The position numbers and the translations under genes are program-made. A DNA stretch of 64,000 nt, taken from contig RCSZ01000007.1 of NCBI GenBank assembly GCA_014898425.1, positions 2,108,001 to 2,172,000 on the forward strand. The letters run 5' to 3'. The DNA comes from Botryotinia globosa (Eukaryota; Ascomycota; Leotiomycetes; Helotiales; Sclerotiniaceae). Below are positions 44,917 through 57,473 of this stretch, piece by piece (within the stretch, counting starts at the first letter, position 1; the number at the start of each line of letters is the position of its first letter). Under the pieces are notes generated by a model. The model saw only the letters and a program-made list of their open reading frames with translations, ran no database searches and was not told where the DNA came from.

Positions 44917-45465
44917 AACCACTTCACAATTTGGGATTTGTCTACTCGGTATATCTCCATGATATACGCACTCTGTACACATTATATCATATCAAATCAT
45001 ATATATATATTTTATATCATCAGATATAACAAACTCAAGGACAAGCCTTGTACTTAACTTCCCTTCCGACCCCACCTTTTTCCAGTACCACTCTCAAATT
45101 TCGATTTTCTGAGTTTCTAATTTTCTATCACAAAAGCAAAACCCAAAAGCAAATCGAGTTCTCCAACTCACAAATCCTTCGAGTTTACATATCTTTAGAT
45201 ACTTGCAAAACCTCAACACATTCAATACATTTCCTGACATTACATCTCGATATTCCTTTTGCGCCCCAGGAGAATATATTCTATTAATGTACAGTTGTAC
45301 TTCTTACTCGAAACGAGATCATTTGTTACACATAACAGCTTGAGGTTGCCGACTGACACTGCTACTGTACTAAAGTCCTCTCGACTCGTAACCGCCAAAC
45401 CAACACACATTCTGGCTTTCTAGAGCTAAACAGAAGCTCGTGAACTCATCAGAGTCTTCACAATT

Positions 45466-48400
45466 ATGCTGAAGACGGATACTTCAAATAATCATGGTTT
45501 GTCTTTATTTCTTAGTATTGGTGACATGATTCTGTTCGAAATTCCTTGTTCGAGGTTTCCCTTTGATCGGCGCATGAATTCCGTCTAACAACAAACCGTC
45601 GTCATTGTTTTGCCAGTCGTACCTTACTCACTTCTCCCTTTCCCTTCCGCATTGGAATTACCAAAAAAAACTAATGGGTTATTTTTCAGCGTTCGAGAAC
45701 AAATCAGCTAGGGAACCCGATCGCGACCGCAGCGTATCCCTTCGCCCTGCAGACCTGTCAATCCCGAAAAACAGAAGTACTGGAAACCTCCTCGCACATG
45801 CTTCAGCAGGACCAGATAGAGCTAGAATACGATTCTCCTTTGATGACGGGCTGGCGGCGGCAGAGTTTAATACAATGTCGAGGTTAGTTTCTGGTGCCTG
45901 GTGCAGGAGGAACATGTCATGAGGTCATGGGGCGAATCTGGGCCTAATTATGCAAATGATATTGGGAAAATCGGTGACTGACGAAGAAACTTCTACAGTA
46001 CTAGATCGCCCATCGTAACGGAACATGAGCATGGGCTCGGTGCTTCAGGTCTAAGACGAATTCGACAACAAGTTCCGAGAGTCCCAGTTTTGCCTGCCTC
46101 CGAAAGCTCTTCCCGAGCTACGTCGATGAGTGCTCGGTCGAGTTCAATGACCCTTCCCTTTTCTGGTCGAGCAGCTTCTGTGGCTATGCCGTCTGGTCCA
46201 TCCTCTCCAATTCTACCATTTACCGAAGATCTTACCCGTTTCCCATCTGAATCATTACATTCCTTTTCTTTCGCCCACCAATCGGATGAGTTTATCCACA
46301 ACCGTCAAAATGTCTTGAAGAGGTCCGTCGAGTTCATGTCACAGAAGCTGGGTTGGGGAACAACAAGTGCTGGTATAGCCAGTGCTCAAGCAAGAGTAAA
46401 CGGAGACGCGGAGATGCAAGGCATGCTCGAGCTTTTGGCTAAAGCCAAATTGGTTGGAGCGAACAATATTGGAGCTGGAGAAGAGCAGACAATGGGGGGA
46501 CCTCTTACCGGACCGGCAACGACTCTGGATTCTCGGAATATCTTCGATGCTAGCTTTGCCGTGCGTTCTGAAAGTCCAGAGCCAATGGAAAGTTCTCCGC
46601 CTTCACCTACCAGCGCCAAAAAGGTGACAAGCTCATTACATACTTTACGCGAAGATGATCTACAGTCCATCGAACCCAAAAAGGGCTTAGCAACAGCCCT
46701 ACTAGCGGATTCTGAACCCTCCTCTAGGACTCCAACAAACGAGAGTCGGACGACAGCGCAAACATCCCCACCAGTCACGAGGCGCCAAAGTCTAAAGAGA
46801 ACCTACACTGATCTGGAACCTTTGAGCTTACAGAACAAGCTAATGGACGCTATGTCACAGCCTTACATAGCCACTGACTCTCTCCACGAATCTATGTTTT
46901 CCCCTCCACTGACACAGACCACCAGCGCTTCAACATTCGGACATTCTTTAGGATCAGCAAATCATAGCCATTCGAGTAGATGGGCGCCTGCTGCACAAGC
47001 TATCTTTACCACAGAAAGCACTTCGCCATACACTATTTTGGCGGCCAACGACCTGGCCTGTCTCGTGTTTGGTGTTACAAAAGCAGAGGTTCGCAAAATG
47101 GGCATCCTCGAAGTTGTACAAAAAGAAAGAAGGCCATGGTTGGAGGAGAAATTAAGTGCACACAGCTTGGGAACTGAGTAGGTTTTTGTCTTGATTTTGA
47201 TATTTTGCTTTGTGGGCGTCAGGCCTTACCCCGCATTTTATTTCCCCACGAAATATTAACAATGTCTTCACAGGGTTGGAAAACAGACTACTCTGTTGTC
47301 ACAGAATCAAAGCCAGCAATCAAGCTCAACATCAACCAGTAAGTTGTTTTTCTCAAAATCAGACGATTTCAAGATCTCTATCCCATTGCTTGCATACTGA
47401 CCAGGGCTCGCAGCATCGATGCTGCTTGGACGGCCTGGTGGTATCACGGCTAGCCTCTTGAGTAAACCTAACTCGCGACAAGTACAGAAACCTCCTCGTC
47501 GAGCACAAACCGACGATGGTGCAGGATCCAGTCTTGTTTCGAGGACACGAGCAGCAAAGAGTGGCTCAAATCATCAAAGTAACAAATCTAGGGGCGTTCT
47601 TTTATGTGGCGACGTGGTCCCCATTGAAAAAAGAAACGGTGCAACAGGCTCGGCAAGCTTGTGGGTCAAGGAGAAGAGAGGTGGCCTTATTTGGGTTTTG
47701 GAAGAGATTCATGAAGATGTAGCCATCGTCAGCCTTGACGATGACGCTGCCATGACAAAAATATCTGGATCTATCGATGCGATATGGGGAGCCAACATTG
47801 ATTGGACTGGTATGGATATTGGGAAACTTTTACCCAGGCTTCCACGCCAAGGAATCGATGGCAGGAGCGGAGAGATTGATTATGCCGAAGTCAGTAAACG
47901 GAGATATTTTACCGCCCGTACCTCTGGACGTGTTCATATTCCGGCAGTCGTCGACAGAGTTCCTAATAGCACGGATCTCCGCGTTTCCAGCTTTCCTCAT
48001 ATTGCTGGCATTATGGTTCTATCTGCGCAAACCTTGAAAATCACGAGTTCTAATTCTGTTTTCTCTGCTGCGTTATTTGGGCAGGATAAACCCGACGGTC
48101 GATTGATTACTGATTTAATACCGGATTTCGATAGGATGTTGAAGATTTTGGTCGAAGAAGATGGTGTGGATATGGTTGATGGAATTGTCATTCCTGAACA
48201 CAGCTTTAGACGGGCTCAGGCTTTTCTTGCACTACGGGATGGAAAGGCCGATGCATCAACATATTTCTTGAGGCCAGATGGATTGTCAGCCAAACACAGG
48301 GACGGTTCAGAGCTCAAGATTGACGCTCAACTTAGGGTTGTAAAATCGGATCCTAAGACTCCCGCTTACGATGAAAACGTCATCGAAGAAATAAGCGACG

Positions 48401-49643
48401 AGGAAGACGGACCCACGCCCCATGAGCCTGTAATCAAATCCCAACTTGTCTACGCTTTATGGATTACATACTCAAGGAACATCCACGCCGCAAAACTTGC
48501 TAATGGTATGGACACTCCCATGTTGACTGGGCTCGAAACACCACTGCACCAACCTTCTCCAGGTCAGACTGGACCTCCAGCTCCCATCAAAATGGATTCT
48601 TCGGATTCCGATGAGCCTAAGAATGAAACATCGCATGCATCGATGCTCACAGCACAGCTCAAGGCCGCAGCAAAGAAGACAGCGGCTAAGTTTACAGGTC
48701 GCGATCGGTCTTTTTCGAAAGCTCATGAGAAGGAGAAGCCAGCTGCTCCAGCGGAGGTCAAAACTGCTGTCAAAAAGAGCATTGATGATTTCACAATATT
48801 GGAAGAAATGGGCCAAGGAGCTTATGGTCAGGTGAAACTTGCTCGATTCAAGAAGAGTGGCAACACTAAGGTTATCCTCAAATATGTCACCAAAAAGCGA
48901 ATTCTTGTCGATACCTGGACTCGCGATCGTCGGCTGGGTACTGTACCCCTTGAAATTCATGTTCTCGATTATTTGCGTCGGGACGGCCTTCAACACCCCA
49001 ATATCGTTGAGATGTCTGATTTCTTTGAGGATTCCGTCAATTACTACATCGAAATGGTACCTCACGGGTACCCAGGAATGGATTTGTTTGATTACATTGA
49101 GCTCAAAGTTAACATGGAGGAAAAGGAATGTCGTAGCATCTTCGCACAGGTTGCACGTGCCATTCATCATCTTCACACCAAGGCTCTTGTCGTTCATCGC
49201 GATATCAAGGACGAAAACATAGTCATCAATGGTGAAGGAAATATCAAGCTCATTGATTTTGGAAGTGCCGCTTATATCAAGAGCGGTCCTTTTGACGTCT
49301 TCGTAGGAACCATTGGTAAGTTTACTCCGTTGAAACATTTGAGATTATATCTAACGTCATCACAGACTATGCTGCACCGGAAGTTCTCTCTGGTAAACCA
49401 TATCAAGGAAAACCACAAGATGTTTGGGCTCTTGGAATTCTTCTTTACACCATCGTGTATAAAGAAAATCCATTTTACAGTATTGACGAAATCATGGATC
49501 GCGATCTTAGGGTACCTTACGTTATGAGCGAAGCAAGTATCGATCTCATCCGAGGTATGCTAAATCGGGATGTGGATTCGAGATTGACTATCGAGCAAGT
49601 GATGGACCACCCTTGGTGTATAGAGGCAGAGGACGACGAATAA
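45466..49643 (+). CDS. PAS-domain serine/threonine protein kinase (PASK/Psk family), 6 exons
   Basis: Exons 45466-45496, 45690-45882, 45999-47177, 47274-47338, 47405-49315 and 49366-49643 total 3657 nt (1218 aa). An unspliced start at 45674 (MGYFSAF) is an alternative; the spliced form has an ACTAAT branch element before its acceptor. PAS-like regions lie near residues 400-460 (AIFTTESTSPYTILAANDLA) and 690-760. The kinase domain runs from about 950 to 1212: GQGAYGQV loop, catalytic Lys in VILKYV, HRDIKDEN, DFGSA, and APE in YAAPEVL. Yeast Psk1/Psk2 link nutrient state to glycogen, sugar-nucleotide use and translation; a like role is inferred. The last exon completes the C-lobe, so the gene looks intact. 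Confidence 0.92.
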
Positions 49644-50425
49644 GCCTTAGGTTTCATATCGAGCGATAGTATCAAGTAAAGCTATGCACCAACAAAATTA
49701 ACAGACAACAACAAAACTAAATATGGAGGATATGAAGAAATCATTTTGGTTATATCGAAACAAGCAGATGAAGAGATACACGAACGGGAAGAAATACTTA
49801 GATTTCATGATGTCATGAAAAGAGATACCCCCTTTATGGAAAGGAAGACACAGTTCAGAGTTTGATTTATTAGCGAGAATCTGAAACTATGTCAAATGGG
49901 GAATTGCGTGGGGGTGTCATTGCTGTATTGTTTTTGGTTGCGCACTTTTATATGATGGGGATTTCAAAAGGTATTGCAGATGGATGGATGGATGGATGGA
50001 TGGATGGATGGATGGATGGATGGATGGATGGATGGATGGATGGATGGATGGATGGATGGATGGATGGATGGATGGATGGATGGGATGAAGGGATATGGAA
50101 ATGAGCGAATCAGAGGAAATAGTGAACGGTGTTGGAGGTGAAAGAGAGGCGGATAGGTGGTGATGAACACACATGGTTGGAACTGAAGATGTGGCTGTAT
50201 TGTATATGAATGATGATGATGATGCCAATCTATCTACTGGACTCGAAAGAGAATTGAGAAATTTAACGAGAATTGTGATTGAACCAACCAACCAACCAAC
50301 TACATGGCCTAGTGGTTCAAATTGTAAGGAGATTCAATAGAAATCTCGTAGATTTTCAAAGGGGAGCTCTCTCGTTTCCATCTCTTGCTTTGAATCGTTA
50401 TTGATTGATTGTATTGTGTGTTTGA
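49644..50425. other. intergenic region downstream of the PAS kinase
   Basis: Contains the PAS kinase 3' UTR and a GGAT array. No gene is seen. Confidence 0.45.
49978..50081. repeat. tetranucleotide array (GGAT)26
   Basis: About 26 perfect GGAT units over 104 bp, 335 bp after the PAS kinase stop. It produces false Met-Asp-Gly-Trp and His-Pro-Ser-Ile reading frames. Confidence 0.97.
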
Positions 50426-50479
50426 ATGGAGTGCGTGTTGATTTTCGTCACCTTTTCATTTTTTGCTCTCTTGATAGCC

Positions 50480-51742
50480 GGCTATATCCTAGTGCCAGGT
50501 ACCACCTGCATGGAATACATCACACTGAGCTACGTCTGGGGATCTGAAGTATCAGAAGGGCCAGATCAGTTTGGAAAATTGCCCTCTACTCTTCCAAATC
50601 TTATGACGGATGTCATCAAGGTTGTCATAGCTTTGGGCTACATGTACTTGTGGATTGATCGATACTGTGTTCCTCAAGATGATTCTTCCGATATTAGATA
50701 TCCCTTCTCATCAAGAACATGGATAAGATCTATTCACAATCTTCTCTTACAATAATCGCCACTTCTGCCAACTGACCAAGTGAAGGCCTCCCTGGCATCA
50801 GCAAGCCTAGAATAACAATGCAAAAATTTCTGCAAATGAATTCCGTTCATCTGGTGCAGTGGGTCAGTAATATGAAGCTTGAGATCGATAATTCCGTGTG
50901 GAATACGCGCGGATGGACCTATCAAGAGGCTTTCTTATCAAGACGAAGGCTCGTGTTCACTGAGACTCAATGCTATTTTCAATGCGATGCAGGAGGTTAT
51001 CGGAGTGGCAAAGGAGGTGCTCGGATGGAAAGTATCGACTACGACCTCACAACGGAAAGAGATATCCCTAGCAGGTTTCGCATCCCAATGATATTTCATC
51101 CACGGCCAGAACATTACATCGGCATGGAAATATCTTGTTTCAGCGATATGGCAAGCGAATATACCAAGAGACAACTCTCGAAAGACTCCGACGTTCTGCC
51201 AGCTTTTCTGGGTATCCTGGGTATGTTCGCGACTGAGTGCTCAATTTTTCATGCACACATATATGGAGTGCCAATTTTCGAGCCCTTTGACAAATTGTTC
51301 CGTGTTCATACTACCGGTACGCTATTAATGGGTATTGCATGGTACTGTGAAACAAACTTTCGGACTCTTGAGGATGTCGCCGCGGCGGCCATGCCGTTTA
51401 GGAGACGATCTTTACCAAGCTGGACATGGTGCGATTGGACACATGCTTCACCGTCGTTTGATTCGATCAAAACCCGCTTGGAGCAGGCAAGTGTGTGGTC
51501 CGCATAGAACAGATCTGGTGACAAAAGATTGGCTTTTGAGGTTGGCAAGAGAGCGGGGGATGAATGTTACGGACGATGAGGAGTATGTCTTTAAGGTATG
51601 GGTATATGCTTCAGGAATAAACGAATATTCTTGTCCTGTAGGTTCTAAGAGAGTTGTTTGGATGATGCTGCTGGGCGAAACCTCAGATTCAAACACTTTT
51701 GAACGTATTGATATACATGAATTTGGTATACAATTGGAATGA
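50480..51742 (+). pseudogene. HET-domain (heterokaryon incompatibility) gene relic
   Basis: The HET signature is clear: MEYITLSYVWG near 50510, ALGYMYLWIDRYCVPQDD near 50630, and after an interruption TIIATSAN, EGLPGISKPR, WNTRGWTYQEAFLSRRRLVF and LPSWTWCDW. The homologous frame changes between about 50690 and 50715, meets an in-frame TGA at 50773-50775, and changes again near 51490. The usual N-terminal segment before the LSYVWG motif is replaced by unrelated hydrophobic sequence. HET proteins trigger programmed cell death on non-self recognition; this copy should not make a full product. Sequencing errors could explain one lesion but hardly all. Confidence 0.8.
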
Positions 51743-53019
51743 GAAGAAGAAGAATGGCGAGAGAAGAGTACGGAGGATATTGCGAAAAGGCTAGCATGCA
51801 GATGGAGGCTGTTAAACTTGCATAGTTCTATCGATATTTTAGAGTCTGCGAGGAAATTATCATGCCGAGGTTTCGACAGAAAGTTTGGGTATCATGTAGG
51901 AGAGAAGTCATCTTTACATTAAAATTATTCATCAAATCGTAGTGATTGCGTGGTGAGATTGCGTGGTGAGATTGTGTAGTATTATTAAAGTATATACAAG
52001 TATCAGAATGGTTACATGATATATGAAACTGGTTGGGAGTTTTGGATAGGAATAAACAACTATTACCTACGTTTAGTCCACACTACAGCTGACATGCTTG
52101 TATTCTATATCATTGCCTACAGACAAGAAGCTCAATATCTTATTCTTTGTGGATAATAAGTATGAATATGAATCCCCATTGCTGAGAATGAGAAAGTAGA
52201 GAATTGATATGGCGTCCTCTCTCTTCTCTTCTTAATTTGTAAATTCAGATACTTAAATAATATATTCTAATATCCCCTCTTCTATTAACAATACATGAAT
52301 TCTCTATATTCCTTCCATTGTAGCTCCCCAGCTTCACAGCAATTCCCCCAGATTATTCAATAGTCCATCCAGACTTCATCTAGACTCTATTTAATTACTC
52401 TAATCGACAATTAAAAACTCCCAAATATCTCAGTCAACTTAATATCCTCTAATCACCGAAAACTCATCTCAAATATCAAAATAGATCTATGAACAGATGA
52501 GAAATTTCCTTCCATTTATTTTCAACTTTCTAGGTTCGCGTTATCTTTCTCCAGGAAGCTTTCTGCTTGGAGTATACCTAGGTAGGTAAGATTACTTTTT
52601 CTTATTTATTGCGAGATTTTTTTTATTTTCAACTATATTTATATTTATTTTCGAAATTCACATCATATCATGTCTTTACTTCTAGATTTCCCTTTTCTCC
52701 GTAATTTCAATTCCTTCTCCATTCTTACCTAGTATATGAAGTTCAATTCATATCCATCCACTAGCGCAGAACCAACATATTCGCTGAGCAGACTTCGAAG
52801 TCAAGATTGAAAGGAGAATTAGATATGATAGATAGGTATGCGATGAATTTCATTTCGGATATGATATTTTTGTTAGGCTTGTATCGAGACTGTAGGTATG
52901 TATGGTATGTATGTATGGATATGAAGTCGTTTTTTCTTCTTCGCTGTTATAGATTGGAGTTTGAGAGGGCGTGGTTTTTGGAAAGATGCGTGAGATCGGG
53001 AGGGAGAGAGAGATGCGAG
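51743..53019. other. AT-rich gap between two relics
   Basis: AT-rich sequence without recognisable coding regions; the right edge merges into the decayed 3' end of the flavin monooxygenase pseudogene. Confidence 0.45.
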
Positions 53020-54756
53020 GAGAAATAGGCAGTGCTCCAGATAGCTTGGGCTTCGACGAGGCGGAAGGCGTTGGAGAGGTGGATATGGGAGAGGAAGACG
53101 AGAGAGGGATTTTCTAGATCGTTGAGAGGAGCGAGGAGATTGTAGAGACGCGTGGGGGTGGTTGGAGCTGCACGGTTCGTTTCATGTTGGTCCTGGGTGT
53201 GTTGAACTTGGCGGATTCCGAAGTTTCGGGAATGAAGTGAGGATTTCCCGCGTTGCGTTTTCGGTCAGAGAATCCCAGATGCGCGATTCTTCTTCCGAAT
53301 CATCGATTACCGGATGGGGTAATCCAAACTCGCGGATTTGTGCAGGAGTCAAAAACGGATATCCTCGCTTCCATCCCGTGCCACATAACAACATATCTGT
53401 ATGAATCACCGTCCCGTTTTCCAACACAATCGCATGAGAATCCAGCTTTGCAATATCTCCCCGATAAACCCTCACATTCCTCGCCACCGTATCCCAGAAA
53501 TCATCATGGTGGATAAGTCCAAGGGGGCTATTACACCAAAAAATTTCACTTTCAAATTTCAAGCCCTCGAATCCGGGTGGTGCATCTTCTCTCTCGAAAT
53601 CCGCAAGTTTCGCAGCTTCTTCATCCGCACCTCTCCACATCCTCGACACGGTGGAATTGAAAATCGACGAGCGATGAATGAATTTCGACCACCAAGTCTG
53701 CTCCGCGAAACACGAGGGACTCAATGCGGAAAAGGCTCACGTGGCAGACATTTCCGCACCGTTGCGATACTGGCCTCGTCCCTTGGCGCCGGCGAATATG
53801 GCAGGTCCTTCGCCCGATTGGCGGATGAGCCAAGATAGTTTTTTGCCGGCTTTAACACATTCGTATACCATATCTGCGGCGGATTTACCTTCCCCAAGAA
53901 TGGTTACTGCCGTGTAGGGGGAATCTGGTCCGAGGGCTGATGTGGATATTTCTCCAGATTGTTTTTGGTGGACGATGGGGGATGGGAAGTCCATTTGACT
54001 AGGGAATGTCGGAATGTAAGGAAGAGCATTCTGACCAGTGGCTATAGCTAGTTTTTTGGTCTTGATCATTCTCTTGTGCTCATTCCCGTTTCTATTCTCG
54101 AGGACTTCACTCCAAACAGACCAAATCCCATCAATCTTCTCAATACCTCCTACTTTGAATCTACAGATCACTCGACCCCTCAAACTCTTCTCATTATAAA
54201 CATGTACATCTACATATTCCTCCAGATACTTCGTCACATATTTCGCCTCACACGTATCATGATATGTTTTTGCATTTGGAGGAAGAACAATAGGTATATC
54301 CGAGAAACCCGTCATGCGGAGACCGGATTCGGAGCGAAATCCTGGGTATTGACGTGCTGTGTATGGAGATTAGGGATTACTGATAGTGAAATGGTGTGAG
54401 AGCAGGGTGGTTCAAGGAGAAATCAAGAAGAGAGAGAAAATACCGGAACTCCAGACCCCTCCAACAACATCTTCTTGTCAAGGAGATCGAGACGACGAGT
54501 AGGATAAATGGAGAGGTAGAAGCGAGCTAGAACTATGCCGGATGGACCTAATCAGGCTGCGATATACCAGTTAATAACTACCAACGCCTTGGAGAAGAGG
54601 AGAAAGGTAAGGTGCATGACTTCAAATGATTAACAAGATGACGAAATAGGCTTGAAATTTTGTAAATGTTTGAGGTGAAGGGAAGGCCATACCCGCTCCA
54701 ACAATCACAAGATCATATTCCACCTCATCCTGCATTTTCAGATTCTCATCGACCAT
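53020..54756 (-). pseudogene. flavin-containing monooxygenase-like pseudogene
   Basis: Pieces on the minus strand are 54756-54693, 54547-54444 and 54356 to about 53020. The first joint gives the FAD-binding VIVGAG/PSG motif, then LARFYLSIYP. Exon 3 contains RQYPGF, the second nucleotide-binding motif ILGEGKSAADMV, and a C-terminal piece with LYNLLAPLND and NAFRLVEAQAIW. Lesions: a one-base loss near 54475 (before VWSS), an in-frame TGA at 53737-53739 between MSAT and AFSALSP, a frame change near 53200, and no normal C-terminus beyond about 53010. The intact family oxidises small molecules with FAD and NADPH, often in secondary metabolism. Three independent lesions make a working enzyme unlikely. 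Confidence 0.82.
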
Positions 54757-55159
54757 TGTCCTTATATCTTTGACTTTCTTGTGTGCTAGTATGAAATCTC
54801 GAAATAGATAATTTGAATTCAGAAGAACAAGTCACAACGAGAGCTTTGGAAGTCTGGTCAATATATAAAGTGAAGTCTATACCCACACTTTACGGCACAG
54901 CACATCACCACTGGGTAATCGTGACATTTTGACTAGTGATTTAAAGGAGATTTTGGTTGTTCGCTGTTTGTTATATGTTGGTAAGTATCCATAGTAAGCC
55001 AAATGTTGGTAATGGAAAAACCTTCTTTAGTCATCTATTTCTAAATTCCCGTTTCTTACCAATACCAATAATCATGGTACTGTATAAACCCAAACGCCTA
55101 GTTGATTTTATATTCTGAAATCATCTGACTACTCCAATGTCATACACTCATCTTTGTAT
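54757..55159. other. short intergenic, upstream of the FMO pseudogene
   Basis: 402 bp with no supportable ORF; a 15-codon start-like reading at 54927 has no partner exon I can confirm. Confidence 0.35.
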
Positions 55160-56589
55160 CTACAATTCCTTCTTTGACGACTCAGCCAACTTCTTCTTTT
55201 CCTTAGCAGCCTTTTCTCTTCTCGCAATGACGCCTTCAGCTCCAATTCCACCAAATACTAATCCTACGCCCATCCACTGTTTACTGCCTAGTGTATGACC
55301 AAACCATACTACTGATAAGATCATGGTAAGCATCTTGCGAGTAACAGTTATGGTTACTAGAAGAAGAGATGAGAATGTTGAGAGTGTGTAAACTGTTTTG
55401 AATGTTAATTTGATTTTAAGATAAAGTGACTCTTGATGAAACGGAGAGAATAAAGGGGGAAACATACAGATAAAAACCTGTCCCACAGCACCACAAGCTG
55501 CAAATCCAAGTACATCTCTCCAAACGCTTGGATGTCTCTGCATGAAAGCCAACGCTCCAGCCAATTCTCCTGCTCCACTTGCAAGATCCATACCGAGATA
55601 TTCTCCCAATCCCGTATGAACAAGATATGGTGACAATAACAAATATGATGTTGTGAGTAAAGTGCTTATGATATTATTTGCACACATCATTTGTGGACCT
55701 TTGTAAGGTTGGAAGCTTGTGAAGATCCAATCTTGTGTTGTGTTTGTGAGACCATCGAATAGAAGATTTACTCCTAGGAGCAAAAGTCCCCATGCAGTAT
55801 TGCGATCTGGATTAAGTGCCGCTTTGCTAGGTTTTCCATGAGATTTAGCACCTGCATGAAGAGTAAAGATACCGACACCACAAGTTACGGCTAAGACGAC
55901 GACATATTTAGAAATTGGGTAGCGTTTTCCAAAGAGAGTTATGTGAAGAAACATGACTGGTAGTAATTTGCATGATTTGGCAAGAATGAAAGTGATATAA
56001 TCGATGTGATCGAGAGATGCATAGCCAAAGGGGGAAGCGAGTGAGGATGTAATGGCCACAACGAGAAGGGGAAAGATAATCCGTTGACTTGGGAAGATGG
56101 GTAGCGTTTTGCTATTCGCGGGAGTATCGAATCGTAGATAAATGTAGCCTACTGTGGCAGCGAAAAGTGATTGTACCGTATTGAGAAAGACTGGGAATTT
56201 GAACTTTTCAGGTGCTTTTTCTGATCCGTATGCAGTTGTAGTGAGCCGTTCTTGAAGGAGTGCCCAAGTAAGACTACACATTTATACGATTAGCACTCTT
56301 GTTTTCTCCAATGAAGATTATTGACAATCCTCTCTGATGCTCTCACTCACAAGCTGCCATAAATTCCAGCAACTGCAAATATCAATTGCAATGCGCCAGC
56401 TTCCTTTTGTGTCTTCCCTTTCAACAGCGCATCACTTTTGAGTGCACCACTCTGAGTCGGCGCATTGCCATTCAGTTCCTTATTCGATTTCTTAGCACTT
56501 AAGCTTCTCGCGCCGGTCGCATCTGCTTTACTCGTGTATTCGGAAGATGGATTGCGACGCAAAGGTTCCGCTTGTTTTGTTCTCGCCAT
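55160..56589 (-). CDS. HUT1: UDP-galactose/nucleotide-sugar transporter Hut1 (SLC35B1), 3 exons
   Basis: Exons on the minus strand are 56589-56351, 56273-55468 and 55392-55160 (1278 nt, 425 aa). A hydrophilic N-terminus of about 65 residues precedes roughly ten membrane helices of the UAA/SLC35B transporter fold. Family landmarks are AGIYGSFLTWALLQERLTT across the first joint, then KSCKLLPVM, GLTNTTQDW and GAVGQVFI across the second joint. The Lys-rich C-terminus (ending SSKKEL) is typical of ER-resident members. The protein is thought to exchange nucleotide-sugars, or UDP-glucose/ATP, across the ER membrane for glycoprotein folding. It is divergent from the coactosin gene. Confidence 0.94.
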
Positions 56590-57473
56590 CTCTTGATTTG
56601 ACGATTCGTTATTCCAGATGCTACAGGGAAATCAGAGAGGGCCGTTGCAAAATGAAATGAAAGTAAGGATAAGTCCCGAAGGAATAGTCAAGGCAAATGG
56701 GTATCAAGAAGAGTTACGAAGGCAAGAGAAAAGAAAGGAAAGGAGTGTAGAAGAAAGCAAAGTAGAAAACGTGCAACGGTTAAATCAATAAAGATGGATG
56801 TGTATATTTCCAATTGCCAAATGTCCTCAACTATTGTCCCTAGGAAGGTCCGAGGGAGTAGCAACAAGCCACATCTCACATCTAGATCTACTTAGGTCCA
56901 CGTACTACTTTACACAAGCCACACAAGCCACACCAAGCCCTCCACTTCCAAGGTTTTTATGCTTACCTACCTACCTAACCTACCTACCTACCTACCTACC
57001 TACCTATCTGCATTACAGGACTAAAAAAAAGGCGGTCAGATCTCCTCACGATCAAACATGGAATAGTTTCAATCCGCAATTGTTCTAGGTAGGTTGGTAG
57101 CTAATAAGTTATGAAAGGGTCCCTCCGGATTAGCTGGCATTTTGTTGTTCCGTGGGTCTATCCCCTTCATATTTTCTCTCTGGTGGTTTTTCGTGATTTT
57201 GCTTTACATTTCCATTTCTCTTCTTTCTATGTATGGTACGAGAGTCAGTGTTGAAACTCGACAAACAAGACACCCAATCTTCAAGAACTCAAACTTTCGA
57301 AACGTCATATTTCCACTCTATCCAGAAGTGTAATTTGTCATTCATATACTCACGGAAACCCCACTATTCTACTTCACCTCACGAACCCTTCGATTCTCCC
57401 ACCAATCCACCCCCGCACAACTATCCTCTCAGAGCCTCCTTTTTCCTCAAACCTAAGCCCAATCCAACTCAAG
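56590..57473. promoter_or_regulatory. divergent promoter region, HUT1 / coactosin
   Basis: 884 bp between start codons, with a CCTA/ACCT run at about 56965-57006. The 150 bp before the coactosin ATG are strongly pyrimidine-rich on the + strand (57340-57470), as is common in fungal leaders. Confidence 0.5.
56965..57006. repeat. CCTA tetranucleotide repeat
   Basis: About ten CCTA units with one CCTAA interruption. The unit differs from the fungal telomere repeat (TTAGGG), so it is not an interstitial telomere. Confidence 0.8.

Larger units (their letters stand above)
40080..45465. other. 5.4-kb gap upstream of the F-box and PAS-kinase genes
   Basis: Divergent intergenic region shared by the F-box gene (minus) and the PAS kinase gene (plus). 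It contains the CCAAT array, a GTGTGG run near 41985-42008, CT-rich tracts (42060-42140 and 42490-42600), a TCTACG array, and a weak exon-like signal near 44.0 kb. No gene is well supported. Long leader transcripts are possible. Confidence 0.45.

Noticed and set aside
49889..50291. Met-Asp-Gly-Trp and His-Pro-Ser-Ile repeat ORFs
   Set aside because: They are artefacts of the (GGAT)26 array.
53737..53739. In-frame TGA in the monooxygenase as selenocysteine or an intron donor (ACGTGAGC)
   Set aside because: Fungi of this group lack selenocysteine insertion, and the only intron that would rejoin the frame is about 20 nt long. Nearby frameshifts favour a pseudogene.
56965..57006. CCTA repeats as an interstitial telomere
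   Set aside because: The unit is CCTA, not CCCTAA, and the flanks are an ordinary promoter region.
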